Positions 55,469 through 64,000 of a stretch of DNA of 64,000 nt are shown in pieces (the first letter of the stretch is position 1; each line of letters opens with the position of its first letter). Under the pieces are notes generated by a model that had not been told where the DNA came from, made no database searches, and saw only the letters and a program-made list of their open reading frames with translations. The stretch comes from Streptococcus pseudopneumoniae (GTDB lineage: Bacteria; Bacillota; Bacilli; Lactobacillales; Streptococcaceae). A program made the position numbers and the translations under genes. The stretch lies in the NCBI RefSeq assembly GCF_001074155.1, contig NZ_JUUZ01000031.1, positions 19,720-83,719 of the forward strand, given 5' to 3'.

Positions 55469-56149
55469 TTATGCTTGTGTCTTTTCAACAAGTCGTCCGT
55501 CATTCATCACATAAATACGGTCAACCTTATCTAGTAAGCGAGTATCATGTGTAATCATGATAACACCCCTACCTTGCTCATGGGCAATTGAAGCCAGCAT
55601 ATCCGTCACTTGATAAGCACGTTGTGTATCCAAGCTAGCAGTCGGTTCGTCTGCAAGCACAATACTAGGATTATTATAAAGGGCTCTAGCAATTGCAGCT
55701 CGTTGGCGTTCACCACCAGAGAGAGCTTTGGGATAGTGATTTTGAACCTTTTCCAAGTCCAACAAACTAAATAACTCTTGTCTATCACTTTTTTCTGATT
55801 TCTTTTTATCCAAACGGTCAATTAAATCTAATTGCTCCTTAACCGTTAAAAAGGGAATCAGATTTGAAGCCTGGAGGATAAAACCAAATTCTCTGAAGCG
55901 CAAATCCGTTTTTTCTTTTTCAGATAAATGACCAGTCTCTTTTCCCTTCACCAGAATCTTTCCACTTGAAGCCTCCTGAAGTTGGCCTAGAGTCGTTAAA
56001 AAGGTTGTTTTACCTGATCCAGAAGGACCAACAATCGCTACAAACTCCCCAGCGTTTAGCTGAAAATTGGTCTCATGGAGAGCTGTAACTTTCATATTGC
56101 CTTCGCCATAAGTTTTTGTCACTTGAATCATCTTAATTAATGTCGTCAT
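55469..56149 (-). CDS. ABC exporter ATP-binding protein (HrtA/MacB-like)
   Basis: A 226-residue ATPase of the LolD/MacB/HrtA subfamily. Walker A GPSGSGKTT, signature LSGGERQRAAIARAL, Walker B IVLADEPTASLD and the switch THD are all intact. I chose MTTLIKMIQVTKTYG at 56149 because AGGAGG lies six bases upstream. It follows its permease by 13 bp. Such pairs export haem, peptides or antibiotics; the substrate is not visible here. Confidence 0.93.
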   Translation of the reverse strand: MTTLIKMIQVTKTYGEGNMKVTALHETNFQLNAGEFVAIVGPSGSGKTTFLTTLGQLQEASSGKILVKGKETGHLSEKEKTDLRFREFGFILQASNLIPFLTVKEQLDLIDRLDKKKSEKSDRQELFSLLDLEKVQNHYPKALSGGERQRAAIARALYNNPSIVLADEPTASLDTQRAYQVTDMLASIAHEQGRGVIMITHDTRLLDKVDRIYVMNDGRLVEKTQA

Positions 56150-56162
56150 ATCATCCTCCTTA

Positions 56163-57218
56163 TCATTCTGCAATCGCTGTAATTGGATCTACTTTAAGTA
56201 GACGCGGAAGCGAAATGACGCCACCTAGTAGTGCCATCAAGCAAATGACCAGGCTTAACACAAAGTATGCCAACCAACTAGGGTAGAAAAAGAAGGTTGC
56301 AGGTAAGACTAAAATGACAGCCCAAATGGCTAATAGAGCCAAGCCTATACCCAAACCAGATAAGAGAAAGATTTGACAGAAAAGGGACCATACGATGGAT
56401 TTTATCTGAATCCCTTGCGCTCGCATAATTCCATAGAGGCCTAATTTTTGAATAGTAATGATGTAGATAAAAATTCCTACAATCAGACCTGTAATGACAA
56501 TCATAGCTAGAATCATTCCTGAGAATACATTGACCTGAGGGGTATAGCCAGGAATTTTCGAAATCATTTTTTGAATAGAAATCTGCTTCAAACCATCGCC
56601 AGTCACTTCTACATCATTTTGCAATACCAATGCAGAGATCGGACGATTGGCTTTTGTTGTTCCTTGTAAATTCCAATACGTTGTTAAACTTGTAAAGACA
56701 ACAGGTTCCGTGAAAAATTTATTTCCTTTGGTCAAACCTACAATCTTAAAACTTGTCTCACTTCCGTTGAGTTGAATAGCGTCCCCGAGTTTGATGCCGT
56801 AATTCTCAAAAGACTGATCCACTACCACTTCTTGGTCATTTTCCGGGTAACGTCCTTCAATCAAGGTTGGCGAGATAAAACTGTCCCACTCTTGACCAAA
56901 AATAGAGACATTCATCTTGTCACTACTATTAACAAGGTTTGTCACCGCAAACATGTAGCTTAGGGGAACAGCATCCGTAGACACTTTATCTTTGTAGTCT
57001 TTTTCTGGTATAAAGGATGCAGTCAAATTATCATTTGCATAATCGGATAGCACAACTCCTGTTGCTTGCCAATTATCAATAGCAGCCCTGTTATTTCGAA
57101 CAAGTCCGAGAGCCAAACTGGTCATAAAAAAGACCATAAAAGCAATAAGAAAAATGGTTGTTAGAATTAAACTGTAACGCAGTTTATTCTGTAACATTTC
57201 TTTGATAGCAAGATACAT
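56163..57218 (-). CDS. FtsX/MacB-type ABC exporter permease (HrtB-like)
   Basis: A 351-residue permease with the MacB/FtsX topology: one N-terminal helix (about 17-39), a large extracellular domain (40-230), then three C-terminal helices (about 240-262, 285-310 and 320-345). It ends LLKVDPITAIAE, the typical FtsX-family tail. I chose MYLAIKEMLQNKLRYS at 57218 with AAAGGAG upstream. The length matches HrtB haem exporters, but haem as substrate is inference. It has a long leader with its own promoter. Confidence 0.9.
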   Translation of the reverse strand: MYLAIKEMLQNKLRYSLILTTIFLIAFMVFFMTSLALGLVRNNRAAIDNWQATGVVLSDYANDNLTASFIPEKDYKDKVSTDAVPLSYMFAVTNLVNSSDKMNVSIFGQEWDSFISPTLIEGRYPENDQEVVVDQSFENYGIKLGDAIQLNGSETSFKIVGLTKGNKFFTEPVVFTSLTTYWNLQGTTKANRPISALVLQNDVEVTGDGLKQISIQKMISKIPGYTPQVNVFSGMILAMIVITGLIVGIFIYIITIQKLGLYGIMRAQGIQIKSIVWSLFCQIFLLSGLGIGLALLAIWAVILVLPATFFFYPSWLAYFVLSLVICLMALLGGVISLPRLLKVDPITAIAE

Positions 57219-57336
57219 GCCAATCTCCTTTAAGTATTCTGTTGTCGAGGGAACAAATCTCCTCTTTACCATATCACTAAAGATAGAAAACTATCTCGTC
57301 ATGAACAACTAGAATCAATTTAAAAGAATCCTGTCC

Positions 57337-57393
57337 TTACTTCAAAATTGAATTTATTTGCATCTGTGTATGATTTTTATTCGTTTCATGCAT
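57337..57393 (-). CDS. Possible 18-codon leader ORF upstream of the ABC exporter
   Basis: ATG at 57393 preceded by GAGGAAAAA, encoding MHETNKNHTQMQINSILK then TAA. It lies inside the roughly 220-nt leader between a good promoter and the permease gene. It could be a regulatory leader peptide or chance. The rest of 57219-57585 holds only the promoter and AT-rich sequence. Confidence 0.35.
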   Translation of the reverse strand: MHETNKNHTQMQINSILK

Positions 57394-57446
57394 CAAATTT
57401 TTCCTCATATAAGTTAAAAAAATGATAAATTTTAAACGGTTTACTC

Positions 57447-57475
57447 ATCCTATCACTTTCCCATCAGCATGTCAA
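57447..57475 (-). promoter_or_regulatory. Promoter of the ABC exporter operon
   Basis: Minus-strand TTGACA (57470-57475, consensus), 17-bp spacer, TAGGAT (57447-57452). The leader to the permease ATG is about 220 nt. Confidence 0.75.
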
Positions 57476-57585
57476 GAAAACCGAAATTGGCCTTGATAAC
57501 AGATTTTATGCAATTTGTAACAATCCTGTAATAATTCTCTCTTTAAAAAATGATAAAATAGTAATGTACTGTTAAGGAGAGAAAT

Positions 57586-57861
57586 ATGCCCGCAAGAAAA
57601 CTACACCCGTATGAGTTAGAACAAGAAAGTATAAAAATTGCTCAGTTTCAAGATTATGTTCCAGAAAATACTTCTGTTGCTAGTGTAAAGGAAGTCCTAT
57701 TTTTTGTTAACATTGCTTGCTTCTGTGTCTTTTTAGCTATCTTTAGCTTTATGTTCTTATCGCTTAAATTGAACACTGTTTTATCATTTGCTTTGGCTAT
57801 CGGCCTCAGTCTTGTAGCTTTACAATTTCAGCGCACTTTTATCAAGAAAAAATTCAAATAA
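57586..57861 (+). CDS. Small two-helix membrane protein beside ciaH (DUF3270-like)
   Basis: A 91-residue protein with a polar N terminus (MPARKLHPYELEQES), two hydrophobic helices (about 35-58 and 60-78) and a basic end (RTFIKKKFK). It resembles the streptococcal DUF3270 proteins found next to ciaRH; function unknown. AAGGAGA precedes the ATG, with TGATAAAAT about 26 bp upstream as a likely -10. It is convergent with ciaH and shares its terminator. Confidence 0.8.
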   Translation: MPARKLHPYELEQESIKIAQFQDYVPENTSVASVKEVLFFVNIACFCVFLAIFSFMFLSLKLNTVLSFALAIGLSLVALQFQRTFIKKKFK

Positions 57862-57889
57862 AAACCTTCGATGAATCGAAGGTTTTTTT
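57861..57889. terminator. Bidirectional terminator, DUF3270-like gene / ciaH
   Basis: Twelve-bp arms AAAACCTTCGAT / ATCGAAGGTTTT with a 2-nt apex and T runs, between convergent stops. Confidence 0.95.
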
Positions 57890-59222
57890 ATTTATTCTTT
57901 CGTTTTGATGGTGTTGTGATAGCTATCTTGACTTCAAAAATTGTTCCGTTAGGTTTGTTATCTTTCACACTGATAGAGCCTTTTAAGGCATCGACGATCT
58001 GCTTAGCTAAAGATAAGCCTAAACCGAAACCACCCTTTTGCCGTGTACGTGCCTTATCCACGCGATAAAAACGATCAAAAATTTTCTTTTTATCGGCTGC
58101 AGAAATACCGATTCCATTATCAGCTACCGTTAGATAGAGGCTTCGTTCTTTCGTTGAAATCTCAAAATATATATCTCCTTCTTCTTCTGTATACTTGACC
58201 GCATTGTCAAACAGAATGGTCATCAATTGCTTGAGAAGGAGTTTATCTGTGATAATGGTGCGATGAACACGATTTTGGAAACGAAAGACACGATTATTCT
58301 CGGATGAAATCATCTCATAGTTAGTAAAGGTTGTATTAAAGAAGTCAGGTTCTACTTCGCCAAACTCTGGCTTGATTCCATCATCCCTACGCGCTAGATT
58401 GAGAAGGTTAGTCGTTAGAAACTTCATATTTCGAACTTCTTCCAAACTAGAAGCGATACTCTCACTTGACTCCATAATAGTCGCCTCTGGTTTTCTAAAA
58501 AGAGTTTCCAGACGGTTCTGAAGAACTGCTAAGGGAGTACGTAATTCATGACTGGCATTTTCCACAAAGCTTTTCTGCTTTTGCATACTTTCAAGTAAGG
58601 GTTTAACACTGACACGTGCAAGATAGAGACTGGCTAAGATAGATAGAATCCAAAAACTTGCCATCACCACCACGATTAACTGCTCGTGGTTTTGACTAAT
58701 TTGCTCTAGTTGGCTTGTGTTAATCAGGATAGCAGCATACTTAATATTAGTCGAAACAGAATCAATTTTTATTTCTGTCAGTACAACGCGATAAATCTCA
58801 TCCTGACCGTAGCTATTGACAACATGAAGTTGGCGGATATGATTTAAATCCTTTTTATTGAAAGTTATTCTGTCTAATCCTAAAAAGCGATTGCCAGTCA
58901 CTAATTGATTCAAATTTGAATCTAGCAAAATCACTTCAGTATTGGAACTCACATTTGGTTTTTTATCAGATGCTGGAGCGACATTGCCACTATCTAAATC
59001 CTTAACGTCTTCAGTTGCACGATTGACGGCCAATTGAATAATGTCCTGAGGATTGTTGCTGAGAGATAGCAGTTTCTCATCCACTGATGTGTAGAGACTG
59101 GAGTGCATAACCTGCAAGATAATCAAGGTCATGGCAGAGAAAATTAGGGTGAAAACACCAAAATTACGGATAAAGTAGCTAAAATCTTCTGCGTACCAAT
59201 TCTTTTTTAATTTCTTAAACAT
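57888..59222 (-). CDS. ciaH: Sensor histidine kinase CiaH
   Basis: A 444-residue membrane kinase. Helices at about 22-40 and 181-202 flank an extracellular sensor region. The phosphoacceptor is His225 in [12 protein letters not shown]; the N box is [13 protein letters not shown]; the G boxes are VADNGIGIS and [11 protein letters not shown]. It partners CiaR in response to envelope stress and affects competence, beta-lactam tolerance and colonisation in pneumococcus. It overlaps ciaR by 8 bp. Confidence 0.97.
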   Translation of the reverse strand: MFKKLKKNWYAEDFSYFIRNFGVFTLIFSAMTLIILQVMHSSLYTSVDEKLLSLSNNPQDIIQLAVNRATEDVKDLDSGNVAPASDKKPNVSSNTEVILLDSNLNQLVTGNRFLGLDRITFNKKDLNHIRQLHVVNSYGQDEIYRVVLTEIKIDSVSTNIKYAAILINTSQLEQISQNHEQLIVVVMASFWILSILASLYLARVSVKPLLESMQKQKSFVENASHELRTPLAVLQNRLETLFRKPEATIMESSESIASSLEEVRNMKFLTTNLLNLARRDDGIKPEFGEVEPDFFNTTFTNYEMISSENNRVFRFQNRVHRTIITDKLLLKQLMTILFDNAVKYTEEEGDIYFEISTKERSLYLTVADNGIGISAADKKKIFDRFYRVDKARTRQKGGFGLGLSLAKQIVDALKGSISVKDNKPNGTIFEVKIAITTPSKRKNK

Positions 59223-59886
59223 GTTTTAAAATATACCCAACACTACGCAAAGTTTGGAGATTTTCAGCAAAGGCTGAACCTTTCAATTTCTTACGAACTT
59301 TTGATACATAAACTTCTACAACGGAAATGGTTGTGTCACTGTCAAATCCCCATAAACGGTCAAAAATTTGTGTTTTTGGTAAGATAACATTTTGATTTTG
59401 GAGGAAATAAACCAGAAGCTCAAATTCTTTACCCAATAGTTCCACAACAGTATCATTGACTTTAACCTCATTTGTAGATAAATTGACAGTCAAATCACCA
59501 TAAGAAAGAATATTTTCGTTGAACTTACCAGAACGTTTGAGCAGAGCCTGGATACGCATCTTGAGTTCTTCTAGGTAGAATGGTTTTGTTAGATAATCAT
59601 CTGCCCCAAGCTCAAATCCATGACCTTTGTCATCGAGACTTTCCTTGGCTGTCATGATGAGAACAGGAGTCGAGACACCTTTTTCACGTAGTTCTTTTAA
59701 GACTTGGAAACCATTTTTTTCTGGTAACATCAAGTCCAATAGAATCAAGTCATAGACACCACTTTCAGCCTCATAAAGACCTTCTTCTCCATCAAAAACC
59801 TGCATGACATCCGCAAAATCATCCAAAAAATCAAAGACTGAATTTGACAGACCTAGGTCATCTTCCACTAATAGAATTTTGATCAT
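59215..59886 (-). CDS. ciaR: Response regulator CiaR
   Basis: A 223-residue OmpR/PhoB-type regulator. The phosphorylation site is Asp51 in [12 protein letters not shown]; Lys is in DYLTKPF. The winged-helix domain (about 125-223) ends [15 protein letters not shown] chose the ATG at 59886, eight bases after AGGAGG, not the adjacent TTG. It binds TTTAAG direct repeats at target promoters in pneumococcus. A TTTAAG is found 10 bp before its own -10. Confidence 0.97.
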   Translation of the reverse strand: MIKILLVEDDLGLSNSVFDFLDDFADVMQVFDGEEGLYEAESGVYDLILLDLMLPEKNGFQVLKELREKGVSTPVLIMTAKESLDDKGHGFELGADDYLTKPFYLEELKMRIQALLKRSGKFNENILSYGDLTVNLSTNEVKVNDTVVELLGKEFELLVYFLQNQNVILPKTQIFDRLWGFDSDTTISVVEVYVSKVRKKLKGSAFAENLQTLRSVGYILKHV

Positions 59887-59901
59887 CAAAAATTCCTCCT
59901 T

Positions 59902-59932
59902 ATTATAACCATTATAGCAAAAATATCTTAAA
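59902..59932 (-). promoter_or_regulatory. ciaR promoter with a CiaR-type half site
   Basis: Minus-strand TTTAAG (59927-59932), 10 bases, TATAAT (59911-59916), with a second TATAAT at 59902-59907. Known CiaR sites are TTTAAG-N5-TTTAAG placed 10 bp before the -10; only one half is perfect here. Confidence 0.55.
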
Positions 59933-59977
59933 AAAAACTCAACTTTCCTTGTTTTTCTATGAGAAAGTTGAGTTTTT
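59930..59977 (-). terminator. pepN terminator
   Basis: Perfect 15-bp arms AAAAACTCAACTTTC / GAAAGTTGAGTTTTT with a 15-nt loop and T run, between pepN and ciaR. Confidence 0.95.
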
Positions 59978-60001
59978 ATATACTAATTAGTCAAAAAGTT
60001 T

Positions 60002-62548
60002 TTAAGCCTTGCCATATTGTGCAACAACTGCTTCAACCGCTGCTTTTTCACGCTTAATCAATTCAACGCGTGCTGCGATTTCCTTGATTCCCATACCGAT
60101 GTTACGGCTAAGGGCAAGGTCAGAAAGTTGTGGCTCAAAGAATTCCTTGTATTCCGCCAAGCGTTGCTCTGTCTTGAATACATGGGCAGGAAGGATAACA
60201 AAGCTATCAAAGCTCATATCTCCTCCAAGAGCTGCCTTAATCCAAGCCCAGTTTTCACGCGCCCAATCCCAAACAGTTTCTTGGGTAGCTTGGTGTCCAA
60301 GGAATTGGAGATACCATGCTGAAAGGTCTTGTGGTTTCACGACAAATTTGTCCTTCCAAGTTGCAAGAAGAGTTTGGATGTTTTCTGCATCTGTACTGTA
60401 TGCAAGCGCAGCTGCTAATTGACGTTTGAAAACTGCATCTGTTGCATGAGTGTATAGGTCTAGGTAAGTCGCCACCAAGTCCTTAGTCTCATTGTGTTTG
60501 ATCTCATTGATAAGGACTTGAGAACGAATGGCTGCTGGAAGTCCTGCAAGATTGTCTTTATGGGCTGCAAAGATTTGACTTGCTACCTGACTAGCTTCTT
60601 CATCATTTGAGCGAATCATCATAGAAATGGTCAATTGACGAACCAACTCATCCTCATCTGATTCTCCGTCTTTCGCTTCAAAACCAAGTCGCTCATAGTT
60701 GTGACAAGCCAATTTAGCAACCAGAGTGTTAAAGGCTTTCTCAACTTCTGTCCCTTCATCGATAAAGCGCTCAAGGGCAGAAATAACTTGAGAAACTGCA
60801 GCAACAACCAGGTAAGACTCTTCCTTAGCAAGTTTATCAAGTACTGGCAACAAGTCTGCATATGATACATGTCCTGCTTCAGCAAGCAAACGACGTTCTT
60901 GGACGATTTGAAGCTTACTTGTGTTATCAAGTTCAACTAATTCTGAAAGGATAGCATCCAGTAATTCACCTTGATAGTCAGTAATGTAGTGGGCAGTATT
61001 TTCAGTGTTGAGACGAAGAGCTGTTTTGTTTTCAGCAAGAAGAGCTGCATAACCTGGAATTTCGATGCTTTCAGTTTCGAGTGTATCTGGCAAACCTTTC
61101 CAGTTACTGTTAAGGGGTACTACCCAAAGACGGTTCTTGTCTTCATGCTCACCGATGAAGAATTGTTTTTGTGAGATCTTCAAAACATCATTTTCAACTG
61201 TAGCAGTCAAAACTGGATAACCAGGTTGCTCCAACCAAGAATCCATAAATGCTGCTACATCACGGCCTGATGCTTGCCCAAGGGCATTCCAAAGGTCACG
61301 ACCAATAGTGTTTCCGTATTGGTGTTTTTCAAAGTAAGCGTGCAAGCCTTTAGCAAAATCAGCATCTCCTAGCCAACGACGAAGCATGTGCATGAGACGG
61401 CTTCCTTTAGCATAAACGATTGCAGAGTCAAAGAGTGTATTGATTTCATCTGGGTGTTTGACTTCGACGTGAACAGACTGAACACCATCAGTTGCATCAC
61501 GTTTAAGTGCGGCTGGCACTCCACTTGTTTGGAAATCTTCAAAGATATTCCAGCTTGGCTCAATGGCATCCACACAGACGTATTCCATCATGTTGGCGAA
61601 GCTTTCGTTGAGCCAGAGGTCATCCCACCATTTCATAGTTACAAGGTTACCGAACCATTGGTGAGCAAGCTCGTGGGCAATGACGAGGGCTACTTGTTGA
61701 CGGCTGGCAAAGGTAGAGTTCTCATCCACAACCAAGTAGACTTCACGGTAGGTTACGAGACCCCAGTTTTCCATAGCACCAGCTGAGAAGTCAGGAAGGG
61801 CGATATGAAGAGATTGAGGGATTGGATACTTGACTCCGTAGTAGTCTTCGTAAAATTCGATAGAACGAACAGCGATGTCTAGTGAGAAATCAAGGTTTGA
61901 AAGTGGATGGGCTTTGGTTGAGTAGACACCTACCAGCGTACCATTTTTAGTTGTAGCAGTTACTCCTTGCAAATCACCAGCTACGAAAGCTAGTAAGTAA
62001 GAAGACATACGAGGTGTAGTTTCAAACTTCCAGATGCCAGTTTCTTTGCGGTTTTCAACGTCAATCTCAGGCATGTTTGACAAGGCAAGTTCGCCTTCTG
62101 CTTGGTCAAAACGAAGAGCTAGATCAAAGGTTGCTTTCGCTTCTGGTTCATCCACACATGGGAAGGCTTCGCGGGCAAAGTGGCTTTCAAACTGAGTCGA
62201 CAAGACTTCCTTCTTAACACCATCAACTGTGTAGTATGATGGATAGATTCCTGTCATGTTGTCTGTGATTTTACCTGAAAAAGCAATAACCAATTCAACC
62301 AAACCTGCTTCTGCAAGTTCGATATGAAGAGCTTCGTTTTCGTTATCAACTGTAAATGGACGAGCTTGACCTGCTACTTCAACTGAAGCAATTTCCAAAT
62401 CTTTTTGGTGAAGGGAAATACGGTCAATTTTAGCTTGACCGGTAATGGTTACTTTTCCTGAAAACGTCTTGGTCTCACGACTCAAGCCTAAAAATAAATC
62501 ATAATGTTCAGGAACAAATTTTTCGATATAATGTTCTACTGCTTGCAT
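60002..62548 (-). CDS. pepN: Aminopeptidase N (lysyl aminopeptidase)
   Basis: An 848-residue M1 zinc aminopeptidase of the cytoplasm. GAMEN exopeptidase motif at 257-261; zinc motif His292-Glu293-x-x-His296 with Glu315 in LWLNESFAN; C-terminal ERAP1-like helical domain. It trims peptides imported by oligopeptide transporters. Two adjacent ATGs occur; I take the second (62548) for better spacing from GGAG and for its match to MQAVEH. It lies upstream of ciaR, separated by a strong terminator. Confidence 0.97.
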   Translation of the reverse strand: MQAVEHYIEKFVPEHYDLFLGLSRETKTFSGKVTITGQAKIDRISLHQKDLEIASVEVAGQARPFTVDNENEALHIELAEAGLVELVIAFSGKITDNMTGIYPSYYTVDGVKKEVLSTQFESHFAREAFPCVDEPEAKATFDLALRFDQAEGELALSNMPEIDVENRKETGIWKFETTPRMSSYLLAFVAGDLQGVTATTKNGTLVGVYSTKAHPLSNLDFSLDIAVRSIEFYEDYYGVKYPIPQSLHIALPDFSAGAMENWGLVTYREVYLVVDENSTFASRQQVALVIAHELAHQWFGNLVTMKWWDDLWLNESFANMMEYVCVDAIEPSWNIFEDFQTSGVPAALKRDATDGVQSVHVEVKHPDEINTLFDSAIVYAKGSRLMHMLRRWLGDADFAKGLHAYFEKHQYGNTIGRDLWNALGQASGRDVAAFMDSWLEQPGYPVLTATVENDVLKISQKQFFIGEHEDKNRLWVVPLNSNWKGLPDTLETESIEIPGYAALLAENKTALRLNTENTAHYITDYQGELLDAILSELVELDNTSKLQIVQERRLLAEAGHVSYADLLPVLDKLAKEESYLVVAAVSQVISALERFIDEGTEVEKAFNTLVAKLACHNYERLGFEAKDGESDEDELVRQLTISMMIRSNDEEASQVASQIFAAHKDNLAGLPAAIRSQVLINEIKHNETKDLVATYLDLYTHATDAVFKRQLAAALAYSTDAENIQTLLATWKDKFVVKPQDLSAWYLQFLGHQATQETVWDWARENWAWIKAALGGDMSFDSFVILPAHVFKTEQRLAEYKEFFEPQLSDLALSRNIGMGIKEIAARVELIKREKAAVEAVVAQYGKA

Positions 62549-62706
62549 CATATTCTCCTATTCTAAATTTATGAGCAAATGCTCTAGTTCAAACAAACCT
62601 ATTTTATCATATTTTTAAATAGAAAGAAGGATTGAAATGATTTTTACAATATTTTCATCTCACATAACTCTATAGATATTTTATAAAAATTGTTAAGTCG
62701 TATTAT

Positions 62707-62735
62707 TTGACCGCTTAATATGTTAGTGCTAAAAT
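62707..62735 (+). promoter_or_regulatory. Promoter of the surface adhesin gene
   Basis: TTGACC (62707-62712), 17-bp spacer, TAAAAT (62730-62735), about 48 bp before the ATG; a strong AAGGAGG lies six bases before the start. Confidence 0.75.
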
Positions 62736-62782
62736 TGTCTTGTTTGGTATATCAACTATAAAAACTATAAAAAGGAGGATCA

Positions 62783-64000
62783 ATGAAAAAGCTATTTTTT
62801 GCTGTTTTTTCTGCATTTGCGGCTCTTGCACTTCTAATTTCTATCGGTGCATATAGAACGCAAGCAAAAGAATTAACCAGCCAAGTGAAAATTTCTCAAG
62901 TGACAACTGAAGGCGAAAAGATTTCATATCACTGGGAAATTGACGGTGGCGTAGAAGTCGGTGATACATTCACAATTTCTATGCCAGAGGACGTTAAGTT
63001 TGCTTCTTCCGCTTTTAGCTCAATGAAAAACGCTAGTGGCGAAGAAATTGCAACAGGAAAAGTATCAGATGACGGTAAGACTCTGACTATTACCTTTGTA
63101 AAAGGAGGAAATAAAGGGGCTGAAGGAAACGTATCATTCTGGTATAAATGGGATGGAGATAACACCACTGGTCAAGACCAAGAACGCTCCATTAAAATCG
63201 GTTCAGAATCTGCAATTGTCAGACGTTCTGGACAAGGTCCAGTACCAGTCCTACTTCCGATTAAGAAGTATAATTCTGGTGGTACAGATAACACTAACTT
63301 GCAACATGCTCAAAAAATTTGGGGACCTACAGGAATTCCAGACTGGAGAGATACCCTAGAAGTAACTGATAAGACTACTGATGGTTTCTTGTTCTGGCAC
63401 ATCTCAGTAAACAATGCTGTTGACAAGAAAGAAGCTGCTTCAAGCATCGTCTTTACTGACCAAATGCCTAACCTTCCTGCACTTGACTATAGCCGTATTA
63501 AATCTGCTAAAGGTCAAGATGTGTCTCAATACTTCAAAGGTGGAACATACCTTCCAGCATCATTTGACTTGAAAGTCAATGGTAAAACTCTAGTTGTTAA
63601 CGGAGTATCAATGTCTGGTCTTGCATTAGAACCATACATCGAGTGGACAGAACATGGATTTAAACTTGATTTGACTAAGGTTAGCGACCAATTTAAAGTT
63701 GCATCTACAGACGAAATTACCCTATCATACCAAACACTTCTACAACATGCTGATCAAATTAAGAGCGTAACAAATGTTGCTTCTCTTACAAGTGATCAAC
63801 ACAAAACAGCTGTAACCAAAGAAAACACTTGGGTTAACAAAGCTGCTTCAGCAGATGCACAAGTCTACAATAGTGACGTAACAACTTCAACAACGACTAC
63901 ATCTACTACTACAACTACTGAGTCTACGACTTCATCCACTACAACTACGACTCCTGAGTCTACAACTTCATCTACTACAACTACGACTCCTGAGTCTACA
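62783..64000 (+). CDS. Secreted cell-wall adhesin with Thr/Ser-rich stalk, 3' end missing
   Basis: The reading frame is open for 406 codons to the window edge. A signal peptide (KKLFFAVFSAFAALALLI...) ends near RTQA (residue 28). Residues about 30-365 contain beta-rich segments such as EKISYHWEIDGGVEVGDTF and SMPEDVKF resembling MSCRAMM/DEv-IgG adhesive domains. From about residue 367 it becomes a Thr/Ser/Pro/Glu stalk of 12-residue repeats (TTTTTPESTTSS). Such proteins usually end in LPXTG for sortase anchoring, which would lie beyond the edge. Ligand unknown. Confidence 0.85.
   Translation, partial: MKKLFFAVFSAFAALALLISIGAYRTQAKELTSQVKISQVTTEGEKISYHWEIDGGVEVGDTFTISMPEDVKFASSAFSSMKNASGEEIATGKVSDDGKTLTITFVKGGNKGAEGNVSFWYKWDGDNTTGQDQERSIKIGSESAIVRRSGQGPVPVLLPIKKYNSGGTDNTNLQHAQKIWGPTGIPDWRDTLEVTDKTTDGFLFWHISVNNAVDKKEAASSIVFTDQMPNLPALDYSRIKSAKGQDVSQYFKGGTYLPASFDLKVNGKTLVVNGVSMSGLALEPYIEWTEHGFKLDLTKVSDQFKVASTDEITLSYQTLLQHADQIKSVTNVASLTSDQHKTAVTKENTWVNKAASADAQVYNSDVTTSTTTTSTTTTTESTTSSTTTTTPESTTSSTTTTTPEST
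63882..64000 (+). repeat. 36-bp tandem coding repeat in the adhesin stalk
   Basis: In-frame 36-bp units encoding TTTTTPESTTSS; the last complete unit and its neighbour are nearly identical at DNA level, while the first is degenerate. The array continues past the window end. Confidence 0.85.

Noticed and set aside
63882..64000. Regular 36-bp repeats considered as CRISPR
   Set aside because: They are contiguous, in frame and encode a Thr/Ser/Pro stalk; there are no spacers and no cas genes.

Overview
The window is a compact, low-GC Streptococcus chromosome segment, best matched to the mitis group (S. mitis / S. oralis / S. pneumoniae relatives). This rests on recognised proteins and gene order: trmFO-pyrH-frr-cvfB, tmk-holB-yabA-rsmI, dacA beside sufCDSUB, parE and parC with small genes between, the pdp-deoC-cdd-pnrA-nup nucleoside cluster, rpiA-deoB-punA-deoD, and pepN-ciaR-ciaH. 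ParC carries Gly52 and Asp91, which I recall as variants typical of viridans streptococci rather than of classical pneumococcus. No prophage, insertion sequence, rRNA operon or CRISPR array was seen.

Layout. 1-7.3 kb: translation and replication housekeeping on the minus strand (cvfB partial, frr, pyrH, trmFO, an unknown lipoprotein, rsmI, yabA, holB, tmk). 7.6-12.9 kb: tuf, an AI-2E-family exporter, dacA (plus strand) and an APC permease. 13-18.8 kb: the complete Suf Fe-S assembly operon plus one unknown gene at its end. 18.9-23.1 kb: dnaX with a free-methionine-sulfoxide reductase gene, rpsA, and a Tyr-Trp-His-Gln tRNA operon. 23.2-28.8 kb: pcp with the DUF979/DUF969 membrane pair, an orphan oligopeptide-binding lipoprotein and ilvE. 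29-35.4 kb: topoisomerase IV (parC, parE) separated by a DUF1232 gene, a membrane protein gene and an ANT(6)-like nucleotidyltransferase gene. 35.6-38.6 kb: a polar amino acid ABC importer and plsY. 38.6-46.4 kb: nucleoside uptake and catabolism. 46.4-48.6 kb: coaA, rpsT and a small kinase-like protein. 48.7-54.3 kb: purine salvage and ribose-phosphate genes with a ClC channel. 54.4-57.2 kb: a U32 protein and an HrtAB/MacB-like ABC exporter. 57.6-62.5 kb: a small membrane protein, CiaRH and PepN. 62.8-64 kb: the start of a secreted adhesin with a Thr/Ser-rich stalk running off the edge.

How the genes work together. PnrA and the Nup ABC proteins import nucleosides. Cdd, Pdp, PunA and DeoD split or deaminate them, and DeoB, DeoC and RpiA feed the sugar into central metabolism. 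SufCDSU-B builds Fe-S clusters. Pcp and IlvE sit with peptide uptake and amino acid metabolism. CiaRH is the envelope-stress two-component system.

Most novel signals. (1) Two copies of a ~115-bp long-palindrome element lie directly in front of parC and deoD. Their stem arms differ in sequence but keep complementarity, and neither gene has a Shine-Dalgarno next to its start. (2) Five genes (plsY, an rsmC-like gene, a fRMsr gene, a U32 gene and dacA) have an extended -10 hexamer 6-9 nt before the ATG and no ribosome binding site, as expected of leaderless or near-leaderless mRNAs. (3) There are two small leader-like ORFs, three stacked hairpins inside the nucleoside-uptake operon, and a tRNA-Tyr with two acceptor-stem mismatches.
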